Source of the DNA: Roseomonas sp. OT10
GTDB taxonomy: Bacteria; Pseudomonadota; Alphaproteobacteria; Acetobacterales; Acetobacteraceae
NCBI RefSeq assembly: GCF_020991085.1
Contig: NZ_CP087719.1
Location: forward strand, 2,872,001 to 2,936,000
Direction: 5' to 3'
DNA length: 64,000 bases
The notes under the pieces were generated by a model. It saw nothing but the letters and a program-made list of their open reading frames with translations, was not told the DNA's origin and searched no databases. A program made the position numbers and the translations under genes. Of this stretch, positions 1 to 11,639 are shown one piece after another. Within the stretch, counting starts at the first letter, position 1; every line of letters begins with the position of its first letter.

Positions 1-1395
1 GTCATGGCCGGCGAGATGGTCGAGTTCCCGAACGCCGGCGTGAAGGGCATGGCCCTGAACCTCGAGGCGGATAACGTCGGCGTCGTGATCTTCGGCGACG
101 ACCGCGCCATCCGCGAGGGCGACACCGTCGCCCGCACCGGCACCATCGTGGACGTGCCCGTCGGCAAGGGCCTGCTCGGCCGCGTGGTCGACGGCCTGGG
201 CAACCCGATCGACGGCAAGGGCCCGATCATGTTCACCGAGCGCCGGCTGGCCGAGGTGAAGGCGCCCGGCATCATCCCGCGCAAGTCGGTGCACGAGCCG
301 ATGCAGACGGGCATCAAGGCGATCGACAGCCTGGTGCCGATTGGGCGCGGCCAGCGCGAGCTGGTGATCGGCGACCGCCAGACCGGCAAGTCCGCCGTGC
401 TGCTGGACACCATCATCAACCAGAAGCCGATCAACGCCGGCGACGACGAGAGCAAGAAGCTCTACTGCATCTACGTCGCGGTCGGGCAGAAGCGCTCCAC
501 CGTGGCCCAGCTGGTCCGCACGCTGGAGGAGCAGGGCGCGATGGAGTACTCCATCGTGGTCGCCGCCACCGCCTCCGACCCCGCCCCGCTGCAGTTCCTG
601 GCGCCCTACACCGGCTGCGCCATGGGCGAGTACTTCCGCGACAACGGCATGCACGCCCTCATCATCTACGATGACCTGTCCAAGCAGGCCGTGGCCTACC
701 GCCAGATGTCGCTGCTGCTGCGCCGCCCGCCGGGACGCGAGGCCTATCCGGGCGACGTGTTCTACCTGCACTCGCGCCTGCTGGAGCGCGCGGCGAAGAT
801 GAACGACGACTTCGGCGCCGGCTCGCTCACCGCCCTGCCGGTCATCGAGACCCAGGCGGGCGACGTCTCCGCCTACATCCCGACCAACGTCATCTCCATC
901 ACGGACGGCCAGATCTTCCTGGAGACGGAGCTGTTCTACAAGGGCATCCGCCCGGCCGTGAACGTCGGCCTCTCCGTGTCCCGCGTGGGCTCGGCGGCGC
1001 AGATCAAGGCGATGAAGCAGGTCGCCGGCAAGATGAAGCTGGAGCTGGCGCAGTACCGCGAGATGGCGGCCTTCGCGCAGTTCGCCTCCGACCTCGACGC
1101 CTCCACCCAGGCCCTGCTGGCCCGCGGCGCCCGGCTGACCGAGCTGCTGAAGCAGCCGCAGTACCAGCCCGTCCCGGTGGAGGAGCAGGTGGTCTCCCTC
1201 TTCGCCGGCACCCGCGGCTATCTCGACAAGATCGAGGTGAACCAGGTGACGCGCTTCGAGCAGCGCATGCTCTCCGAGATCAAGGCGGCCAAGCCGGAGA
1301 TCCTGGAGACGATCCGGAAGGAGCAGGCGATCTCGGGCGACACCGAGAAGAAGCTGATCGCCTTCCTCGACGGCTTCGCCAAGTCCTTCTCGTAA
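1..1395 (+). CDS. atpA: ATP synthase F1 subunit alpha (3' part, start outside window)
   Basis: Non-catalytic nucleotide-binding subunit of the F1 head of the membrane ATP synthase, acting on the cytoplasmic side. The reading frame is open from base 1, so the beginning lies upstream. About 464 of the usual roughly 510 residues are present. The Walker A motif GDRQTGKS falls near bases 370-393 and the C-terminal helical domain is intact. It is followed after 25 bases by atpG, giving the usual alpha-gamma-beta-epsilon order. Delta (atpH) is expected just upstream. The family assignment is very secure. Confidence 0.98.
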   Translation, partial: VMAGEMVEFPNAGVKGMALNLEADNVGVVIFGDDRAIREGDTVARTGTIVDVPVGKGLLGRVVDGLGNPIDGKGPIMFTERRLAEVKAPGIIPRKSVHEPMQTGIKAIDSLVPIGRGQRELVIGDRQTGKSAVLLDTIINQKPINAGDDESKKLYCIYVAVGQKRSTVAQLVRTLEEQGAMEYSIVVAATASDPAPLQFLAPYTGCAMGEYFRDNGMHALIIYDDLSKQAVAYRQMSLLLRRPPGREAYPGDVFYLHSRLLERAAKMNDDFGAGSLTALPVIETQAGDVSAYIPTNVISITDGQIFLETELFYKGIRPAVNVGLSVSRVGSAAQIKAMKQVAGKMKLELAQYREMAAFAQFASDLDASTQALLARGARLTELLKQPQYQPVPVEEQVVSLFAGTRGYLDKIEVNQVTRFEQRMLSEIKAAKPEILETIRKEQAISGDTEKKLIAFLDGFAKSFS

Positions 1396-1420
1396 GGGCG
1401 CGGGTTAGGGAACACGCCCC

Positions 1421-3749
<2,329 letters not shown>

Positions 3750-3774
3750 ACGGCCTCCTGCCAGGAGAGACAGC

Positions 3775-4188
3775 ATGGCCGAGACCTTCGATCTGGAGCT
3801 GGTCAGCCCGGAGCGACTCCTCCTCTCCCGCCCGGTCGAGATGGTCACCATCCCGGCCTGGGAGGGCGAGATGGGCATCCTGCCGAAGCACTCCCCGATG
3901 ATCGTCGCCCTGCGGGGCGGCGTGATCCGGGTCCAGGAGGGCGGCCGGGAGAGCGAACGCCTCTTCGTGATGGGGGGCTTCGCCGAGATCACCCCCACCC
4001 GCGTCACCGTGCTGGCCGACGAGGCAACGCCGGTGGCCGAGGTGTCCCGGGCGGAGGCGGAGAGCCGCCTCGCCGAAGCCGAGTCGGCCTATGCCGCCGA
4101 GGCGAACAGCGCCCCGGACGTCCGCGAGCGGGCGATGGAGCGGGTGCAGGCCGCCCGCGCCATGCGCGACGCGGCCACCGCCGCCTGA
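3775..4188 (+). CDS. atpC: ATP synthase F1 subunit epsilon
   Basis: Rotor-associated regulatory subunit of F1. The 137 residues comprise the N-terminal beta-sandwich (FDLELVSPERLLLS, then GEMGILPKHSPMI) and a C-terminal alanine-rich helical hairpin (about residues 90-137). It has an AGGAGAG ribosome site eight bases before its ATG and lies 25 bases after atpD. A terminator follows 25 bases later, so it is the last gene of the operon. Confidence 0.97.
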   Translation: MAETFDLELVSPERLLLSRPVEMVTIPAWEGEMGILPKHSPMIVALRGGVIRVQEGGRESERLFVMGGFAEITPTRVTVLADEATPVAEVSRAEAESRLAEAESAYAAEANSAPDVRERAMERVQAARAMRDAATAA

Positions 4189-4213
4189 ACCACCCGGACA
4201 ACCCGACAGCGGC

Positions 4214-4245
4214 AAGGGCGACCCCAGCGGTCGCCCTTTCCTTTT
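4214..4245 (+). terminator. Rho-independent terminator of the atp operon
   Basis: Perfect 10-bp stem (AAGGGCGACC, bases 4214-4223, with GGTCGCCCTT, 4229-4238) around a 5-base loop, followed by TCCTTTT. It sits 25 bases after the atpC stop and is the clearest intrinsic terminator in the window. Confidence 0.93.
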
Positions 4246-4416
4246 GCGGGCTGCGGATTGGGGGCGATGGGGAGGGCGGCGGAAGCCGCACCGCGCTTCT
4301 GCCATCGCTTTGACTTGAAACCCGGCCCCTGCGAGCGGAGATTCACCGCGGCGCACCACACGGCCGGCCCATCCGGCGCCCCCTCTGGCCACCGCACCGG
4401 GAAGACCGATCACCGC

Positions 4417-5271
4417 ATGAAACACTGGCATATCGAGCAGATCGCCTGGGACCGCTTCGACCCGTCGAAGGTCGGGCCGGACGTGATCCCGCTGGTGAAG
4501 GCGGCGGCGATGGTGGAGAAGAACGGCAGCGACTACGCCGTCTACCTGAACAACGTCTTCGTGGGCGATCCGGACTTCCAGCAGGCGGCCGACCACTGGG
4601 CGGTGGAGGAGGAGCAGCACGGCGACGCGCTGGGCCGCTGGGCGATGCTGGCCGATCCCGGCTGGGACTTCGACACCGCCTTCGCCCGCTACCGCGCCGG
4701 CTACAAGATCGAGACGACGGTCGATGCCTCGATCCGCGGCTCCCGCACGGGCGAGCTGATCGCGCGCTGCATGGTCGAGACGGGGACCTCCTCCTACTAC
4801 ACCGCCCTGGGCGACGCGACCGAGGAGCCGGTGCTGAAGCAGATCTGCAAGCTGATCGCGGCGGACGAGTACCGGCACTTCAAGCTCTTCTACGACCACA
4901 TGAAGCGCTACCTGGCGCGGGAGAACCTCTCCTTCCTCCAGCGGCTGAAGGTCGCCATGGGCCGCATCGGCGAGAGCGAGGATGACGAGCTGGCCTTCGC
5001 CTATCATTGCGGCAACGAGGGCGCGGAGATTCCCTACAGCCACGACCGCTGCATCGCGGGCTACATGGGCCGGGCGATGGGCTTCTACCGCTTCCGCCAC
5101 ATCGAGCGCGGCATGGGCATGATCTTCAAGTCCATCGGGCTGGAGCCGCGCGGCCGCATGTCCGACCTCGCCGCCAAGGGCGCCTGGAGGCTGCTGCAAT
5201 GGCGGCGCGGCAAGTACGAGCAGGTCCTGGCCCGCCCCGCCAACGAGAACGCCGCGCGGGCCGCGGCCTGA
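4417..5271 (+). CDS. Ferritin-like diiron-fold protein
   Basis: 284-residue soluble protein of the ferritin-like / acyl-ACP-desaturase-like helical fold. Two carboxylate-histidine motifs are visible: EEQH at about residues 65-68 and, later, DEYRHF, with a further Glu in ARCMVETG between them. This is the pattern expected for a diiron site. The substrate cannot be read from sequence. The frame is open from 4258, but the ATG at 4417 begins the conserved region and clears the atp terminator. A TTGACT lies at 4310-4315, though no convincing -10 follows. A GTG start for the xylanase comes 2 bases after its stop. Confidence 0.8.
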   Translation: MKHWHIEQIAWDRFDPSKVGPDVIPLVKAAAMVEKNGSDYAVYLNNVFVGDPDFQQAADHWAVEEEQHGDALGRWAMLADPGWDFDTAFARYRAGYKIETTVDASIRGSRTGELIARCMVETGTSSYYTALGDATEEPVLKQICKLIAADEYRHFKLFYDHMKRYLARENLSFLQRLKVAMGRIGESEDDELAFAYHCGNEGAEIPYSHDRCIAGYMGRAMGFYRFRHIERGMGMIFKSIGLEPRGRMSDLAAKGAWRLLQWRRGKYEQVLARPANENAARAAA

Positions 5272-5273
5272 CA

Positions 5274-6431
5274 GTGACCTGCCGTCGCCCGCTCCTCGCC
5301 GCGGCCCTGGCCGCGGCAGCCCCGATGTCGGCCCAGGGCCGGACCGTCCAGGCCCGCACCGCCCAGGCCCAGCCGGCCGTGCCGGCGGCCCCCCCCGGGC
5401 GTGACGGCCCCGGCCTGGGAGAGATCGCCCGGTCCCGTGACCTCGCCTACGGGGCCGCGGCGCAGGGCGGCCGCCTCGTCAACGAGACGGACTATGCCCG
5501 CGCCTATGAGGTGGAGGCGGCCCTGCTGGTGCCGGAATACGAGGGCAAGTGGGCGGCGCTGCAGCCCACCGAGGGCCGCTTCGACTTCGGCCCGCTGGAA
5601 ACCCTGACCGGCTGGGCAACCGCGAAGCGGAAGGCGGTCCGCGGCCATGCCCTGGTCTGGCACCAGGACCTCCCCGCCTGGACCCAGGCCGCCCTGGCCG
5701 AAGGGCCGCGCCGCGCCCGCGGCGTGCTGGAGGCGCATATGACGGCGGTGCTGGCCCGCACGCGCACCACCATCCGCGATTGGGACGTGGTGAACGAGCC
5801 GGTGGCCGACCCGCCCGGCAGCGACACGCCCCAGGCCACGGGGGAGCTGCGCGACACCCCCTGGCTGCGCGCCCTCGGCCCCACCTACCCGGCGCTGGCG
5901 CTTCGCCTGGCGCGGGAGCGCGATCCGACGCTGCGGCTGGTGCTGAACGAGTACGGGGTGGAGGAGGAGGCGCCGCACTGCCTGGAGAAGCGCCGCCGGC
6001 TGCTCGCCCTGGTGCGCGCGATCCGCAAGGAGGGGGCGCCGCTGGACGCGGTGGGGATGCAGGCGCACCTGCAGATGGACCGGCCCTTCGACCCGGCCTC
6101 CTTCACCGCCTTCTGCCAGGAGCTGCGGGCGGAGGGGCTGGAGCTGCTGGTCACCGAGCTGGACATGCGCGAATCCTGGCAGGTGCCGGAGGGCTACCCC
6201 GCGCGCGACAAGCTGGTGGCCGAGCGGATCAAAGCCTTCACCGAGGCCGCCCTGGCCGGGGGGGTGAAGACCTTCCTCACCTGGGGCCTGCGGGACGTGG
6301 ATTCCTGGCTGGTGAAGGACCCCGGCGTGGCGCGCAAGGACGGCCTGCACCATCGCGGCCTGCCGCTGGACTGGGAAGGCAACCGCAAGCCCTTCTGGGA
6401 GGCCATGGCGAACGCCTTCCGGTCGGCCTGA
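5274..6431 (+). CDS. Secreted endo-1,4-beta-xylanase, glycoside hydrolase family 10
   Basis: GH10 glycosidase, expected to cut beta-1,4-xylan with retention of configuration. The acid/base Glu is at residue 175 in DWDVVNEP and the nucleophile Glu at residue 295 in LLVTELDM. The conserved RGHALVWHQ is also present. The first roughly 20 residues (Arg-rich, then an Ala/Leu stretch) look like a signal peptide. The 385-residue protein is a single catalytic domain without a carbohydrate-binding module. The GTG at 5274 is only 2 bases after the ferritin-like gene stop, so the two are probably co-transcribed, although no functional link is obvious. Confidence 0.9.
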   Translation: MTCRRPLLAAALAAAAPMSAQGRTVQARTAQAQPAVPAAPPGRDGPGLGEIARSRDLAYGAAAQGGRLVNETDYARAYEVEAALLVPEYEGKWAALQPTEGRFDFGPLETLTGWATAKRKAVRGHALVWHQDLPAWTQAALAEGPRRARGVLEAHMTAVLARTRTTIRDWDVVNEPVADPPGSDTPQATGELRDTPWLRALGPTYPALALRLARERDPTLRLVLNEYGVEEEAPHCLEKRRRLLALVRAIRKEGAPLDAVGMQAHLQMDRPFDPASFTAFCQELRAEGLELLVTELDMRESWQVPEGYPARDKLVAERIKAFTEAALAGGVKTFLTWGLRDVDSWLVKDPGVARKDGLHHRGLPLDWEGNRKPFWEAMANAFRSA

Positions 6432-6473
6432 CGGCCTCGCCGCCCACCCCGCCCGGCGGGCGGGAGGTGCGGT

Positions 6474-7199
6474 TCAGCCGGGGGCCCCGGCGCGCGCCAG
6501 GCCCGCCGCGACCAGGGCCGCGTTTCCGTCCGCCTGCCGGCCATCGGGCAGCAGCGCGCCATCCTCCAGCCCCAGCCGGGCCATCAGCCCCAGCTCCCGG
6601 GCGAGATCGAAACAGGGCCAGACGCTGCGGCCCTCGCCATGCAGCTGACGTTCGGCGGGGTGCTGCGCGGCATCCAGCCGATCGAGGATGGCATGGGCCA
6701 GGGCGACGGCTTCCGCAGCCGGCAGGTCCGGGATCTCCACCAGGACGCGCCGGCAGTCCAGGCCGAGGGACAGGAGCCGCGCCGCATCCCCGACCGAGGC
6801 CAGCCCTGCCTCGATCCCCACGCCCGCCCGCCGCAGCGCGGCCATGCTGTCGGGGGCGTCGGCCTCCGAGAGGTTGACCGAGGCCTCGTCGGGCCGTGCG
6901 GCGCCCAGCGCCGCCCAGCCCGCGATCCCGTCATGGCGCTCGACGGGCGGGGCGATCCAGGCGCCCGTCGAGACGGAGACCGGAAGGCCGGTAGCCGCCC
7001 GCACGGCCCGTACCGCCGCGCCGATCACCGCCGGGGCGAGCGATTCACACCCCGTGGCGTCGCGCGGGTGCAGGTGCAGCGCGACCGCCCCGACGGCGGC
7101 GCAGGCGGCCGCGTCGTGCGCCAGGGCGGCCGTGTCCAGCGGCAGCGCCGGGTGGAAGTCCCTGGGGCGGGCGCCGTTCAGGCATGCCTGGATGCGCAT
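6474..7199 (-). CDS. BKACE / 3-keto-5-aminohexanoate cleavage family protein (DUF849)
   Basis: Member of the beta-keto acid cleavage enzymes, which condense a beta-keto acid with acetyl-CoA to give acetoacetate and a new CoA ester. The N-terminal ACLNGAR and the metal-binding ALHLHPRDATG strand are typical. At 241 residues it is somewhat shorter than the usual 270-310, so substrate specificity is unclear. Its ATG overlaps the stop of the upstream small membrane protein by one base (TGATG), indicating translational coupling. Confidence 0.78.
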   Translation of the reverse strand: MRIQACLNGARPRDFHPALPLDTAALAHDAAACAAVGAVALHLHPRDATGCESLAPAVIGAAVRAVRAATGLPVSVSTGAWIAPPVERHDGIAGWAALGAARPDEASVNLSEADAPDSMAALRRAGVGIEAGLASVGDAARLLSLGLDCRRVLVEIPDLPAAEAVALAHAILDRLDAAQHPAERQLHGEGRSVWPCFDLARELGLMARLGLEDGALLPDGRQADGNAALVAAGLARAGAPG

Positions 7200-7504
7200 C
7201 AGCCCCGGCCCAGCAGGCGCCGGACCCGCTGGCCCCAGCCGTGCAGCCGGCGCGTGAGCCCCTGCTCCATCCTCTCGATCCGCGAGACCGCGCCGGGGAA
7301 GCGGCCCGCCAGCCGGCCCCAGCCCCGGGCCGCCCAGAGGTGCTGATCGCGCAGCACGAACAGGCCGAGCGCCAGGAAGATGAAGCCCTGGAGGAAGGGC
7401 AGGATGCAGCCCAGCACCCCCAGCACCAGGCAGCTCCAGCCCGCGGCCATCCGCGCGGCATCGGGCCGCAGGACCACCATGGGCACGTCATCCGATACGG
7501 TCAT
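7199..7504 (-). CDS. Small membrane protein, PGPGW/DUF454-like
   Basis: 101-residue protein with one or two hydrophobic segments (about residues 20-52: GWSCLVLGVLGCILPFLQG and on through LALGLFVL) and a basic, amphipathic C-terminus rich in Arg and Gly. The LGxILPFLxGFxFLALGL pattern resembles small inner-membrane proteins of the PGPGW/DUF454 type. Function is unknown. It precedes the BKACE gene with a one-base overlap. Confidence 0.6.
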   Translation of the reverse strand: MTVSDDVPMVVLRPDAARMAAGWSCLVLGVLGCILPFLQGFIFLALGLFVLRDQHLWAARGWGRLAGRFPGAVSRIERMEQGLTRRLHGWGQRVRRLLGRG

Positions 7505-7605
7505 GGCCGCGGCAGGTGGTCCGCCCGGGCAGCCCGATCAACGTCCCTGGGAAGGCACTCTCGCGAATGGCATCGCCGGACCCCGCCGGGCGGGGCCATG
7601 CGGCG

Positions 7606-8583
7606 TCATTCCACCCGGGCGCCGGCGGCGCGGACCACCTCCGGCCAGCGCTTCACCTCGGCACGCAGCAGCTCGCCGAAGGCGCCAGGGCCGGTGCCCG
7701 TGACCTCGAAGGCCTGGGCGCGGAGCTGCCCGGCCACCTCGGGCTCCGCCAGGGCGGCGGTGATGGCAGCAGCCAGCGTCTCGACCACCGGGGCGGGCGT
7801 GCCGGCCGGGGCGACGATGCCCTGCCAGGTGACGACCTCGAAGCCGGGAAAGCCGCTCTCCGCCACCGTCGGAACATCGGGCAGGGCCGGGTGCCGGGTG
7901 GCGGAGGTGACGGCCAGCGCCCGGATCCGGTCGCCGCGGATCTGCTCGATCGCCGCCGGCAGCGTCACCAGCAGCGCGTCGACATGCCCGCCCGCCAGGT
8001 CGACCACGGCCGGGCCACCGCCACGATACGGCACATGCGTCCAGCGCGCGCCCGAGGCGGTGGCCAGCAGCGCCCCCGCCAGATGCCCCAGGCTGCCGTT
8101 GCCCTGCGACGCCAGGGTCAGCCGCCCCTCCGCCTCCTTCGCCAGCGCCAGGAAGCCGGGGAGGTCGCGCGCCTCCAGGCCGTTGCGGACCACCAGCACC
8201 TGCGGCGCGCGCACCGCCTCCGCCACCGCCACGAAGTCGCGGGCGGGGTCATAGCCCAGCTTCGGGAAGATCGCCGGGTTGATGGCCAGCACGTCGGAGC
8301 CGACGAGCAGGGTGTAGCCGTCGGGCCGCGCCTTCGCGACGTGCTCGAAGGCGATGTTGCTGCCGGCGCCGGCCATGTTCTCCGCCACCACCGTCTGGCC
8401 GAGCGTGGCGGTCAGCCGCTTCGCCAGGACGCGGCCGATGATGTCCAGGCTGCCGCCCGGGGCGACCGGGATGATCAGCCGAAGGGGGCGGTCGGGCCAG
8501 GCCCCGGCCGGCTGGGCCCAGGCGGGGGCGGAGGCAAGCGCGAGGCCGGCGGCAAGGAGGCCGCGGCGGGTCGGGACGGGCAT
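7606..8583 (-). CDS. Tripartite tricarboxylate transporter substrate-binding protein (TctC/Bug family)
   Basis: Periplasmic solute receptor of the Bug family, 325 residues. A twin-arginine-like signal (RRGLLAAGLALASAPAWAQ) covers about residues 6-24, followed by the typical WPDRPLRLIIPVAPGGSLD start of the mature protein. The frame is open far upstream, but the ATG at 8583 gives the signal peptide directly. No tctA/tctB membrane genes are adjacent, which is usual for the many orphan Bug proteins of Acetobacteraceae and Burkholderiales. The ligand is unknown. Confidence 0.9.
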   Translation of the reverse strand: MPVPTRRGLLAAGLALASAPAWAQPAGAWPDRPLRLIIPVAPGGSLDIIGRVLAKRLTATLGQTVVAENMAGAGSNIAFEHVAKARPDGYTLLVGSDVLAINPAIFPKLGYDPARDFVAVAEAVRAPQVLVVRNGLEARDLPGFLALAKEAEGRLTLASQGNGSLGHLAGALLATASGARWTHVPYRGGGPAVVDLAGGHVDALLVTLPAAIEQIRGDRIRALAVTSATRHPALPDVPTVAESGFPGFEVVTWQGIVAPAGTPAPVVETLAAAITAALAEPEVAGQLRAQAFEVTGTGPGAFGELLRAEVKRWPEVVRAAGARVE

Positions 8584-8741
8584 GGCAAAGGGTCCGGCGA
8601 GCGATGTCGGCCCCCTTTTCCACGTGGCCGGGACGCGAATGCAAGCGAGGGAATTCCCATCCCTTCGGGCGTGATTTGGGGAAAAGGCCTTCCATGGACG
8701 GGCCGTTCCGCAGCAACGCCATGCTGCCGCGGCGACTCGGC

Positions 8742-10196
8742 TCAGGCCGCCAGCCGGAGCAACTCCTCCACCCGCACATGCCGCTCCAGGTGGTCGGCCA
8801 GCGCATCCAGCGCCGCCTCCACCTCCGCCCCGTGGTCGCGCGGCGCGGCAGGCGCGCCCAGCCGCGCCAGCCAAGCGGCGCGCTGGGCATCGCCGCCGAA
8901 CAGCCCGTGCAGATAGGTCCCGGCCACGCGGCCGTCCGGCGAGACCGCGCCCTCCGCCCGCCCCTCCAGCCAGAGCAGCGGTCGCGCCGTGTCCGGCCCG
9001 GTGGTGCGGCCGATATGCATCTCGTAGCCCTCGGCCGGCACGCCCGCCGCGTCCTGGCCCGACACCCGGGCCAACCGCTTGTCGCCGGCCAGCACCGTCT
9101 CCACCGCCAGCAGGCCCAGGCCCGGGACCTCCCCGGGCGGCCCCTCCACGCCCTCCGGATCGGCGATGCGCCGGCCCAGCATCTGGTAGCCGCCACAGAG
9201 CCCCAGAACCCGCCCGCCGCGCCGGCGATGCGCCAGGATGTCCGTGTCCCACTCCTCCGCCCGCAGCGCGGCGAGGTCGGCGATGGTGGCCTTCGACCCC
9301 GGCAGCAGAACGAGGTCGCAATCCCCCGGCAGCGCCATCCCCGGGCGCAGCAGCACCAGTTCCACCCCCGGCTCGGCGGCGAGCGGGTCGAGGTCGTCGA
9401 AGTTCGCGATGCGCGGCAGCAGCGGCACGGCGATGCGGCAGCGCTGGCCTCCCCGCCGCTCGGGCTTCCAGGCATCGAGGTCGGCGGCATCCTCGGCCGG
9501 CAGGCGCCGCGCCGCGTCGAGGAAGGGCACCAGCCCCAGCGGCGCCCAGCCCGTGCGGGCCGCGATCGCGGCCATCCCGTCCGCGAACAGCGACGGGTCG
9601 CCGCGCATGCGGTTGACGATGAAGCCCCGGATCAGCGCGGCGTCGTCCGGATCGATGACTGACCGCGTTCCCACGAGGCTCGCGATCACCCCGCCGCGGT
9701 CGATGTCGCCCACCAGCACCACGGGCGTCCCGGTCGCACGGGCGAAGCCCATATTGGCGATGTCGCCGGCGCGCAGGTTGATCTCCGAGGCGCTGCCCGC
9801 CCCCTCCACCAGCACGAGGTCGGCCTCCGCCCGCAGCCGCGCGTAGCTGTCGAGCACGAACGGCAGCAGGCTGGGCTTCAGCGCCTGGTACTCGCGCGCG
9901 CGGGCGGTCGCGTAGACCCGCCCCTGCACCACCACCTGCGAGCCCACCTCGCTCTGCGGCTTCAGCAGCACGGGGTTCATGTGCACGCTGGGCGCCACCC
10001 CGGCCGCGCGCGCCTGCAACGCCTGGGCCCGGCCGATCTCGCCGCCATCCTCGGTGACGGCCGCGTTGTTCGACATGTTCTGCGGCTTGAACGGCCGCAC
10101 CCGCAGCCCCCGCCGCGTGAAGGCCCGCGCCAGCCCGGCCACCAGCAGCGACTTGCCAACGGAGGAGCCGGTGCCCTGGAGCATGAGGGCCCTCAT
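8742..10196 (-). CDS. cobQ: Cobyric acid synthase
   Basis: Glutamine-dependent amidotransferase that amidates side chains of adenosylcobyrinic acid a,c-diamide to cobyric acid. The N-terminal dethiobiotin-synthetase-like ATPase has GTGSSVGKS at residues 9-17 and KPQNMSNNA after it. The C-terminal amidotransferase domain has its Cys near residue 334 (GLCGGYQ) and a His near residue 430 (YLHGLF). Length 484 is normal. The ATG at 10196 ([10 protein letters not shown]) fits the family; a longer frame to 10313 would read through an intergenic inverted repeat. It lies downstream of cobU-cobO on the same strand, about 210 bases away. Confidence 0.96.
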   Translation of the reverse strand: MRALMLQGTGSSVGKSLLVAGLARAFTRRGLRVRPFKPQNMSNNAAVTEDGGEIGRAQALQARAAGVAPSVHMNPVLLKPQSEVGSQVVVQGRVYATARAREYQALKPSLLPFVLDSYARLRAEADLVLVEGAGSASEINLRAGDIANMGFARATGTPVVLVGDIDRGGVIASLVGTRSVIDPDDAALIRGFIVNRMRGDPSLFADGMAAIAARTGWAPLGLVPFLDAARRLPAEDAADLDAWKPERRGGQRCRIAVPLLPRIANFDDLDPLAAEPGVELVLLRPGMALPGDCDLVLLPGSKATIADLAALRAEEWDTDILAHRRRGGRVLGLCGGYQMLGRRIADPEGVEGPPGEVPGLGLLAVETVLAGDKRLARVSGQDAAGVPAEGYEMHIGRTTGPDTARPLLWLEGRAEGAVSPDGRVAGTYLHGLFGGDAQRAAWLARLGAPAAPRDHGAEVEAALDALADHLERHVRVEELLRLAA

Positions 10197-10249
10197 TCCA
10201 TTCGGCCGGGGCATGCGGGGGAGCGGCCTCCCAGGCTGTCCCCCTTTGG

Positions 10250-10367
10250 CCCCCTCCCCCTTTCGGGAGTCCGCGAGGCACCACGGCCTGCGCCCGTTCC
10301 ACGCAGGCTCCACCCGCGGGTGGGGCGCAGGTCCGGCCAGGTGCGGACTCCTGAAAGAAGGAGGGGG
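10250..10367. repeat. Long imperfect inverted repeat in the cobO-cobQ gap
   Basis: Arms of 25 bases at 10250-10274 and 10343-10367 match at 22 of 25 positions when one is reverse-complemented. They enclose about 70 bases with further self-complementary pieces (CTGCGCC.../...GGCGCAG). The gap between cobO and cobQ is unusually long for genes otherwise overlapping, and carries no reading frame of its own. It may be an mRNA hairpin affecting cobQ expression or a dispersed intergenic repeat. Confidence 0.7.
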
Positions 10368-10369
10368 AT

Positions 10370-10391
10370 TCGGGGGAGTTCACTCCCCCGA
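10370..10391. repeat. Short perfect hairpin next to the cobO stop
   Basis: TCGGGGGAGT and ACTCCCCCGA form a near-perfect 10-bp palindrome with a 2-base centre, only 14 bases downstream of cobO on the minus strand. No T-run follows it, so termination is uncertain; it may stabilise the mRNA end. Confidence 0.55.
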
Positions 10392-10404
10392 GACATCCGA
10401 CGCA

Positions 10405-11010
10405 TCAGAACTCGATCCCCGCCTGGGTCTTCACCCCCGCGGCGAAGTGGTGCTTCACCGGCACCATCTCGGTGACGGTATCCGCCGCCTCGACCAGCTC
10501 CGGCGGCGCGTTGCGGCCGGTGACGACCACGTGCAGCGCCGGCTCGCGCGCGCGCAGCGCCGCGACCACCTCCTCGGCCGGCAGGTAGCCGTAGCGCAGG
10601 GCGATGTTCAGCTCGTCCAGCACCAGCAGCGCGAGGCCCGGCCGGCGCAGCAGCGCCAGCGCCTGCTCCCAGGCGCGGCGGGCGGCGGCGATGTCGCGCG
10701 CCTTGTCCTGCGTCTCCCAGGTGAAGCCCTCGCCCAGGCTGTGCCACTCGACCAGCCCGCCGAAGCCCTCCAGCACACGGCGCTCGCCCGTGTCCCAGGC
10801 GCCCTTGATGAACTGCACCACCGCCGTGGGCCGGCCATGCCCGACCATGCGCAGCAACAGGCCGAAGGCCGCCGTGGACTTGCCCTTGCCCTTGCCGGTG
10901 TGGACCAGCAGCAGTCCCTTCTCGACGGTCTTGGACGCGACCTCCGCATCCTGCACCGCCTTGCGCGCCGCCATCTTCGCGCGGTGGCGCGCGGCCTCGT
11001 CCTCGCTCAT
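10405..11010 (-). CDS. cobO: Corrinoid adenosyltransferase CobO/BtuR type
   Basis: Transfers the 5'-deoxyadenosyl group of ATP to reduced cob(I)yrinic acid a,c-diamide or salvaged corrinoids. The 201-residue protein has the family P-loop HTGKGKGKST (about residues 37-46), VQFIKG, LDELNIAL and a C-terminal KHHFAAGVKTQAGIEF typical of CobO. Its ATG at 11010 overlaps the cobU stop by four bases (ATGA). Unrelated in fold to the PduO-type enzyme at 13114-13680, which does the same chemistry. Confidence 0.96.
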   Translation of the reverse strand: MSEDEAARHRAKMAARKAVQDAEVASKTVEKGLLLVHTGKGKGKSTAAFGLLLRMVGHGRPTAVVQFIKGAWDTGERRVLEGFGGLVEWHSLGEGFTWETQDKARDIAAARRAWEQALALLRRPGLALLVLDELNIALRYGYLPAEEVVAALRAREPALHVVVTGRNAPPELVEAADTVTEMVPVKHHFAAGVKTQAGIEF

Positions 11011-11522
11011 GCGCTTCCCTTCAGGGCCAAGGGCAGCCCGGCCGCCACGAAGACCACGTTCTCCGCCCGCGCGGCGAGGCGCTGGTTCAGCCGCCCCGCC
11101 TCGTCGCGGAAGCGCCGGGCCAGCACGTTCTCCGGCACGATGCCCAGCCCCACCTCGTTCGCCACCAGCACGGTGGGGGCGGCGCGATCCGCCAGCACGG
11201 CCTCCAGCGCCGCGACAGCGGCGGGGATGTCGCGCTCCCCCAGCATCAGGTTGGTCAGCCACAGCGTCAGGCAGTCCACCAGCACCGGCCGCCGCCCCGC
11301 GTCCCGGAGCGCATCGGCGAGGTCCAGCGGCGCCTCCACCGTCTCCCAGCCCGGCTCGCGCCGGGCGCGGTGCTCGGCGATGCGGGCGCGCATCTCGTCG
11401 TCGAAGGCCTGGGCGGTCGCGACGTAGCGCCAGGGCGCCGCGTGGCGGGTCGTCAGCGCCTCGGCCGTGCGGCTCTTGCCCGAGCGCGCGCCGCCGAGGA
11501 CCAGGGTGAGAGGGGCGGCCAT
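11007..11522 (-). CDS. cobU: Adenosylcobinamide kinase / adenosylcobinamide-phosphate guanylyltransferase
   Basis: Bifunctional enzyme of nucleotide-loop assembly: phosphorylates adenosylcobinamide, then adds GMP. The 171-residue protein has GGARSGKS at residues 10-17 and a His at about residue 51 (AEHRARR), the position of the guanylylated His in the family, followed by LVDCLTLWLTN. First gene of the minus-strand cobU-cobO-cobQ series, overlapping cobO by four bases. Also called cobP. Confidence 0.95.
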   Translation of the reverse strand: MAAPLTLVLGGARSGKSRTAEALTTRHAAPWRYVATAQAFDDEMRARIAEHRARREPGWETVEAPLDLADALRDAGRRPVLVDCLTLWLTNLMLGERDIPAAVAALEAVLADRAAPTVLVANEVGLGIVPENVLARRFRDEAGRLNQRLAARAENVVFVAAGLPLALKGSA

Positions 11523-11639
11523 CGCGCGCAGGTGGGCCGGATGGACGCCCCCGCGTCAAGCCGGGAGGCGCGGGCGCCCCGGCTCCCTCCCCGCCCGGCG
11601 CCCTGGAGCATGCCCCCCGATCCGGCCATGATCCGGGGG

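Noticed and set aside
10197-10404. Cobalamin riboswitch between cobO and cobQ
   Set aside because: The conserved B12-box core was not found and the position is internal to the operon; only palindromes are seen.
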